Origin: Cyclobacteriaceae bacterium
GTDB taxonomy: Bacteria > Bacteroidota > Bacteroidia > Cytophagales > Cyclobacteriaceae
Direction: 5' to 3'
DNA: 45,967 nt
Assembly: GCA_947457095.1 (NCBI GenBank)
Contig: CANGUK010000006.1
Span: 1 to 45,967, forward strand
The translations under genes and the position numbers were made by a program. Within the stretch, counting starts at the first letter, position 1. The number at the start of each line of letters is the position of its first letter. Under the pieces are notes generated by a model, which was given only the letters and a program-made list of their open reading frames with translations, was not told the origin of the DNA and ran no database searches. Positions 42,798-45,967 of this stretch are shown one piece after another.

Positions 42798-43826
42798 TTA
42801 GGTCATCAGAACGGTTCGGAAGTGTTGAATGTTTTTCAATGCAGTCCCTGTGCCGCGAACAACAGCTCTTAATGGATCTTCTGCAATGTGAATGGGAAGC
42901 TTTGTTTTTTGGTGCAGACGCTTGTCCAGCCCTTTCAATAAGGCCCCGCCACCAGTAAGGTGAATACCATTGTCGTAAATATCTGCAGACAATTCAGGCG
43001 GAGCTATTTCCAAAGCTTTTAGTACTGCTTCCTCGATTTTTGAAACTGACTTGTCCAATGCAAAGGCAATTTCAGAGTAGGATACCTTGATTACTTTTGG
43101 GATACCTGTCATCAAATCTCTACCTCTGATTTCGTAATCTTCTGGCGCGTCATCTAGTTCAGTCATGGCAGAACCGATCGCAATTTTTACCTTTTCTGCA
43201 GAACGCTCCCCAATCAGCAAGTTGTGCTGTCTTCTCATGTAATCCAAGATGTCCTTAGTAAAGGTATCTCCAGCAATTCGGATAGATTGGTCAGCTACGA
43301 TTCCAGACAAGGCGATAAGCGCAATCTCAGTTGTACCCCCTCCAATATCGACGATCATAGAGCCCATGGGCTTTTCAATATCAATGCCAATACCGATGGC
43401 TGCAGCGATGGGCTCATAGATCATGTATACTTCCTTCGCTCCTGCATGTTCGGCAGAGTCACGAACCGCTCTTTTTTCCACTTCTGTAATGCCAGAAGGG
43501 ATACAAATCACCATTTTGTGGGATTGGGGAAACATGCCCTTTTTCTGACCTGGAATCATTTTGATCAAGCCACGGATCATTTGTTCTGCAGCGTAGAAGT
43601 CTGCGATCACACCATCCTTAAGAGGACGTATCGTTTTAATATTTTCATGGGTCTTCTCATGCATGTTCATCGCTTCTCTCCCTACAGCCAATACCCGGTT
43701 GTTGGTTTTGTCGATCGCGATAATCGAAGGCTCGTCCACCACAATTTTGTCTTTATGGATAATTAAGGTATTTGCAGTACCCAAATCAATGGCGATATCA
43801 CTTGAAAAAAAGTCAAATAGTCCCAT
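42798..43826 (-). CDS. mreB: rod shape-determining protein MreB
   Basis: A bacterial actin homologue of 342 residues. It begins with the amphipathic membrane-binding helix MGLFDFFSSD, then phosphate-1 (IDLGTANTLI), connect-1 (YMIYEPIAAAIG), phosphate-2 (IVDIGGGTTEIALI) and the adenosine motif (LTGGGALLKGL). It forms ATP-dependent membrane filaments that guide the elongasome (RodA-PBP2). It is the first gene of the operon, so its promoter near 43910 probably drives all five genes. Confidence 0.97.
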   Translation of the reverse strand: MGLFDFFSSDIAIDLGTANTLIIHKDKIVVDEPSIIAIDKTNNRVLAVGREAMNMHEKTHENIKTIRPLKDGVIADFYAAEQMIRGLIKMIPGQKKGMFPQSHKMVICIPSGITEVEKRAVRDSAEHAGAKEVYMIYEPIAAAIGIGIDIEKPMGSMIVDIGGGTTEIALIALSGIVADQSIRIAGDTFTKDILDYMRRQHNLLIGERSAEKVKIAIGSAMTELDDAPEDYEIRGRDLMTGIPKVIKVSYSEIAFALDKSVSKIEEAVLKALEIAPPELSADIYDNGIHLTGGGALLKGLDKRLHQKTKLPIHIAEDPLRAVVRGTGTALKNIQHFRTVLMT

Positions 43827-43905
43827 TTTTAAATTTTTTTGGCTTTGAACTTGGTAATGAACGATTGTGCTAGTCCTTGCAGTCTAGTAGTTGCCCAAGA
43901 ATCGA

Positions 43906-43913
43906 CAAAATTA
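43906..43913 (-). promoter_or_regulatory. mreB operon promoter, -7 element TAATTTTG (minus strand)
   Basis: CAAAATTA on the plus strand reads TAATTTTG on the minus strand, an exact TAnnTTTG match. The expected leader is about 70-75 nt. No clear -33 box is present. Confidence 0.55.
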
Positions 43914-44053
43914 TGACCTTAAATCGATAAAACAGAGAAAAAGCAGAATTTTTGTTTTTGAAGAAAAGAATTAAATCTCAGTAGATCTCCAAAATAATTT
44001 TCCAGGGCAACGGATTAAAATTACAGAAAATTTGGCAGCATTCGATGTGCTAT

Positions 44054-44085
44054 TTTGCATTTCCTCAATCTTTCTATTACTTTTG
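44054..44085 (+). promoter_or_regulatory. rimP-nusA-infB promoter, TTTG ... TACTTTTG
   Basis: The best promoter of the window: a -33 TTTG (44054-44057), a 20-bp spacer, and an exact -7 match TACTTTTG (44078-44085). The start should be near 44091, about 50 nt before rimP. The rest of the 43827-44143 gap holds the divergent mreB promoter and nothing else that I can identify. Confidence 0.75.
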
Positions 44086-44105
44086 TGGGGTATTCTAAAA
44101 TTTCT

Positions 44106-44127
44106 AGAGGGGACAACAGTCCCCTCT
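44106..44127 (+). promoter_or_regulatory. hairpin in the rimP-nusA-infB leader, possible attenuator
   Basis: A perfect 9-bp hairpin AGAGGGGAC/GTCCCCTCT with loop AACA, about 15 nt after the predicted transcription start and followed by TTCATT. The short T-tract makes it a weak terminator at best. In a nusA operon it could be an attenuator, or a protective 5' hairpin. Confidence 0.5.
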
Positions 44128-44143
44128 TTCATTATCCTCCTGT

Positions 44144-44617
44144 ATGAGTGACCTAAAGCATGTGATCGTTGACCTTGTGGAAAAGCACCTTCCTGATGCG
44201 GAGCATTTTATCGTGGAGGTGAAAATTGAGCGTGTAGCGGACAAAACAAAAGTGCTGGTTTTAGTCGATGCAGATCAAGGAATGACGATAGCCTCTTGTG
44301 CACTCCTGAGTAGAGCTCTTTCGGGGGAACTCGAGACCAGCGACCTCTTGGAGGAAGCCTACACCTTGGAGGTATCTTCACCAGGTTTGGATTATCCGCT
44401 GACGGAAAAAAGGCAGTACCTCAAAAACCTAGGGCGATTGCTCAAGGTGTATTTGGTAACAGGCGAAGAGGTTTTAGGAAAATTGAAGGAAGTTGAAGAT
44501 TTGGGAATTAAGCTTGGAGTAACCAAGAAAGAAAAAGGAAAAAAAAGTATCGAAGAGGAGCGTATTGTTTCCTTCACTGAAATAAAAAAATCTATCGTAC
44601 AAGTATCTTTTAACTAA
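44144..44617 (+). CDS. rimP: ribosome maturation factor RimP
   Basis: The 157-residue protein acts in 30S subunit maturation. The N-terminal KH-like/alpha-beta part (about 1-85) contains VLVDADQGMTIASCALLSRAL and the family signature LEVSSPGLDYPLTEKRQYLKNLGR; the C-terminal part is a small SH3-like barrel. The place directly before nusA is the normal bacterial arrangement and supports the call. It is 5 bp from nusA. Confidence 0.94.
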   Translation: MSDLKHVIVDLVEKHLPDAEHFIVEVKIERVADKTKVLVLVDADQGMTIASCALLSRALSGELETSDLLEEAYTLEVSSPGLDYPLTEKRQYLKNLGRLLKVYLVTGEEVLGKLKEVEDLGIKLGVTKKEKGKKSIEEERIVSFTEIKKSIVQVSFN

Positions 44618-44622
44618 TACCA

Positions 44623-45867
44623 ATGGATGCAAAAATCTTAATTGAATCCTTCGCAGAATTTGCGAGATCTAAAAATGTGGATCGCCCTACCATGATCCGT
44701 ATTCTGGAAGATGTATTTAGAGCGATGATTCGCAAGAAGTTCGAAACGGACGAAAATTTTGATGTAACTATCAATGCCGATAAGGGGGATTTGGAAATTT
44801 TCCGCATCCGTGAAATTGTCGATGACAATTCTGAAGATATTTGGGATTTTGACAAAATCAGCCTTACCGATGCTCAGAAAATTGAGCCCGACTTTGAGGT
44901 TGGAGAAGAGGTTTATGAAAAAATTGAGCTAGAAGAATTTGGAAGACGTGCGGTACAGATGGCACGTCAAACCTTGATTCAACGTATCAAAGACCTGGAG
45001 AAGGATATCCTATTCAGCAAGTACGAGGAGCAGGTTGGAGAAATTATTTCTGCTGAAGTATACCAGATTCTCGGACGCGAGATTCTCCTTATTGATGGAG
45101 AAGGCAATGAATTGATTTTGCCGAAAGGCGAACAAATTTCCAAGGATCGATTTAGAAAAGGAGATTCTGTAAAAGCCATTGTCCATCGCGTAGACATGAT
45201 CAATGGAAATCCCAAGGTGATTTTGTCTCGTACGTCACCGGTGTTCTTGGAAAGACTTTTTGAAAACGAAGTTCCTGAGGTGTACGATGGCCTAATCACG
45301 ATTGTGAAGGTAGTTCGTGAACCAGGTGAGCGAGCCAAAGTGGCCGTTGAATCTTACGATGACCGTATTGATCCTGTAGGTGCTTGTGTGGGGATGAAAG
45401 GTTCCCGTATCCATGCAGTCGTACGTGAACTACAGAATGAAAATATTGATGTGATCAATTTCACTGAAAATTTGGATCTCTATGTATCGCGTGCCTTGAG
45501 CCCAGCAAAAGTTTCTTCCCTATCTATCAATAAGGAATCCAAGCGAATTTCAGTGTTTTTGAAGCCTGATCAGGTTTCTTTAGCCATTGGAAAAGGTGGA
45601 TTCAACATCAAATTGGCTAGCCGATTGGTGGGTTATGAAATCGACGTATTCCGTGAATTGAATGAATACGAAGAGGAAGATGTGGACTTGAACGAGTTCT
45701 CAGATGAGATCGATCAGTGGATCATTGACGAACTCAAAAAGACCGGTTTGGATACCGCAAAAAGTGTGTTGGTGCTGAGCAAAGAAGATTTGATCCGCAG
45801 AACAGAGTTGGAGGAAGTCACAATCGATGAGATTTTCCGCATACTTAGAACAGAATTTGACCAATAA
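44623..45867 (+). CDS. nusA: transcription termination/antitermination factor NusA
   Basis: The 414-residue NusA has an N-terminal RNA-polymerase-binding domain (about 1-125), an S1 domain (about 135-200, VGEIISAEVYQILGREILLID), then KH1 and KH2 (about 205-345, with VGACVGMKGSRIHAVVRELQNENIDVI and SLAIGKGGFNIKLASRLVGYEIDVF). The end is an acidic stretch with a short helical segment. It lacks the second long acidic repeat of E. coli NusA, normal for this phylum. It regulates pausing and termination and works with Rho, which is also encoded in this window. Confidence 0.97.
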   Translation: MDAKILIESFAEFARSKNVDRPTMIRILEDVFRAMIRKKFETDENFDVTINADKGDLEIFRIREIVDDNSEDIWDFDKISLTDAQKIEPDFEVGEEVYEKIELEEFGRRAVQMARQTLIQRIKDLEKDILFSKYEEQVGEIISAEVYQILGREILLIDGEGNELILPKGEQISKDRFRKGDSVKAIVHRVDMINGNPKVILSRTSPVFLERLFENEVPEVYDGLITIVKVVREPGERAKVAVESYDDRIDPVGACVGMKGSRIHAVVRELQNENIDVINFTENLDLYVSRALSPAKVSSLSINKESKRISVFLKPDQVSLAIGKGGFNIKLASRLVGYEIDVFRELNEYEEEDVDLNEFSDEIDQWIIDELKKTGLDTAKSVLVLSKEDLIRRTELEEVTIDEIFRILRTEFDQ

Positions 45868-45927
45868 GGGGCTTAACCCCAAAGATTACCCTAATTTTAC
45901 TTAAGATTTCGAAAGAGGTTTTTGCTT

Positions 45928-45967
45928 ATGTCAGAAGAAAAAATGATGCGATTAGGCCAAATAGCCA
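45928..45967 (+). CDS. infB: translation initiation factor IF-2, start only
   Basis: Only 13 codons are inside the window: MSEEKMMRLGQIA. This fits the start of the IF-2 N-terminal domain of cytophagal IF-2 (a short acidic start, then an MRL-type helix), and infB is the expected gene after rimP-nusA. It lies 60 bp after nusA; a short GGGG/CCCC hairpin sits in the gap without a T-tract. The call depends mostly on gene order. Confidence 0.7.
   Translation, partial: MSEEKMMRLGQIA

Noticed and set aside
45868-45880. GGGGCTTAACCCC after nusA as a terminator
   Set aside because: The stem has only 4 bp and no T-tract follows; infB is expected to be co-transcribed.

Overview
The window looks like chromosomal DNA of a member of the Bacteroidota, most likely a cytophagal such as Algoriphagus or another Cyclobacteriaceae. 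The grounds are promoters of the TAnnTTTG type rather than TATAAT, starts mostly without a Shine-Dalgarno sequence, an Oar-like TonB-dependent receptor, a Rho factor with a long disordered insert, and M23 and RluF variants typical of the phylum. The genus is an inference. No phage, insertion sequence, CRISPR array or rRNA was seen.

Layout. 1-4.0 kb: tail of a small hypothetical gene, then minus-strand genes for a class 3 aldehyde dehydrogenase, RluF and an M23 peptidase. 4.2-6.8 kb: aspS converging with a YhhN-family membrane protein. 7.0-11.3 kb: a large Oar-like receptor and an alpha/beta hydrolase. 11.3-16.9 kb: a complete RND efflux operon (adaptor, pump, TolC-like channel). 17-20.2 kb: an MltF-like transglycosylase converging with a GntP permease plus RidA pair. 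20.3-23.3 kb: a secreted repeat protein, possibly missing its sorting domain, divergent from a DUF4105/Lnb-like membrane protein. 23.4-28.1 kb: uvrB, an AlbA_2 protein, a DcyD-like PLP enzyme and rluD. 28.1-29.0 kb: an AT-rich gap of almost 0.9 kb with two unusual tRNA-like RNA genes. 29.0-33.3 kb: a 1,453-residue AsmA-like repeat protein. 33.4-38.2 kb: rho, recO, tdk and a ferredoxin (minus), and a hypothetical protein (plus). 38.4-43.8 kb: the rod-shape operon mreB-mreC-mreD-mrdA-rodA (minus). 44.1 kb to the end: rimP-nusA-infB.

Most of the window is housekeeping: translation (aspS, rimP, nusA, infB, rluF, rluD), transcription termination (rho, nusA), repair (uvrB, recO), envelope growth (mre operon, PBP2, RodA, MltF, M23 peptidase) and envelope transport (RND pump, TonB receptor, AsmA-like protein).

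The part least explained by known genes is 28.28-28.92 kb. Two separate transcription units, each with a TAnnTTTG promoter and its own hairpin terminator, encode RNAs of about 105 and 138 nt. Both have a perfect 7-bp acceptor stem and a canonical T arm, but abnormal interiors: no usable anticodon, a replaced D arm in one, and a 69-nt variable region in the other. They resemble each other at both ends and are the best candidates here for an undescribed RNA family.
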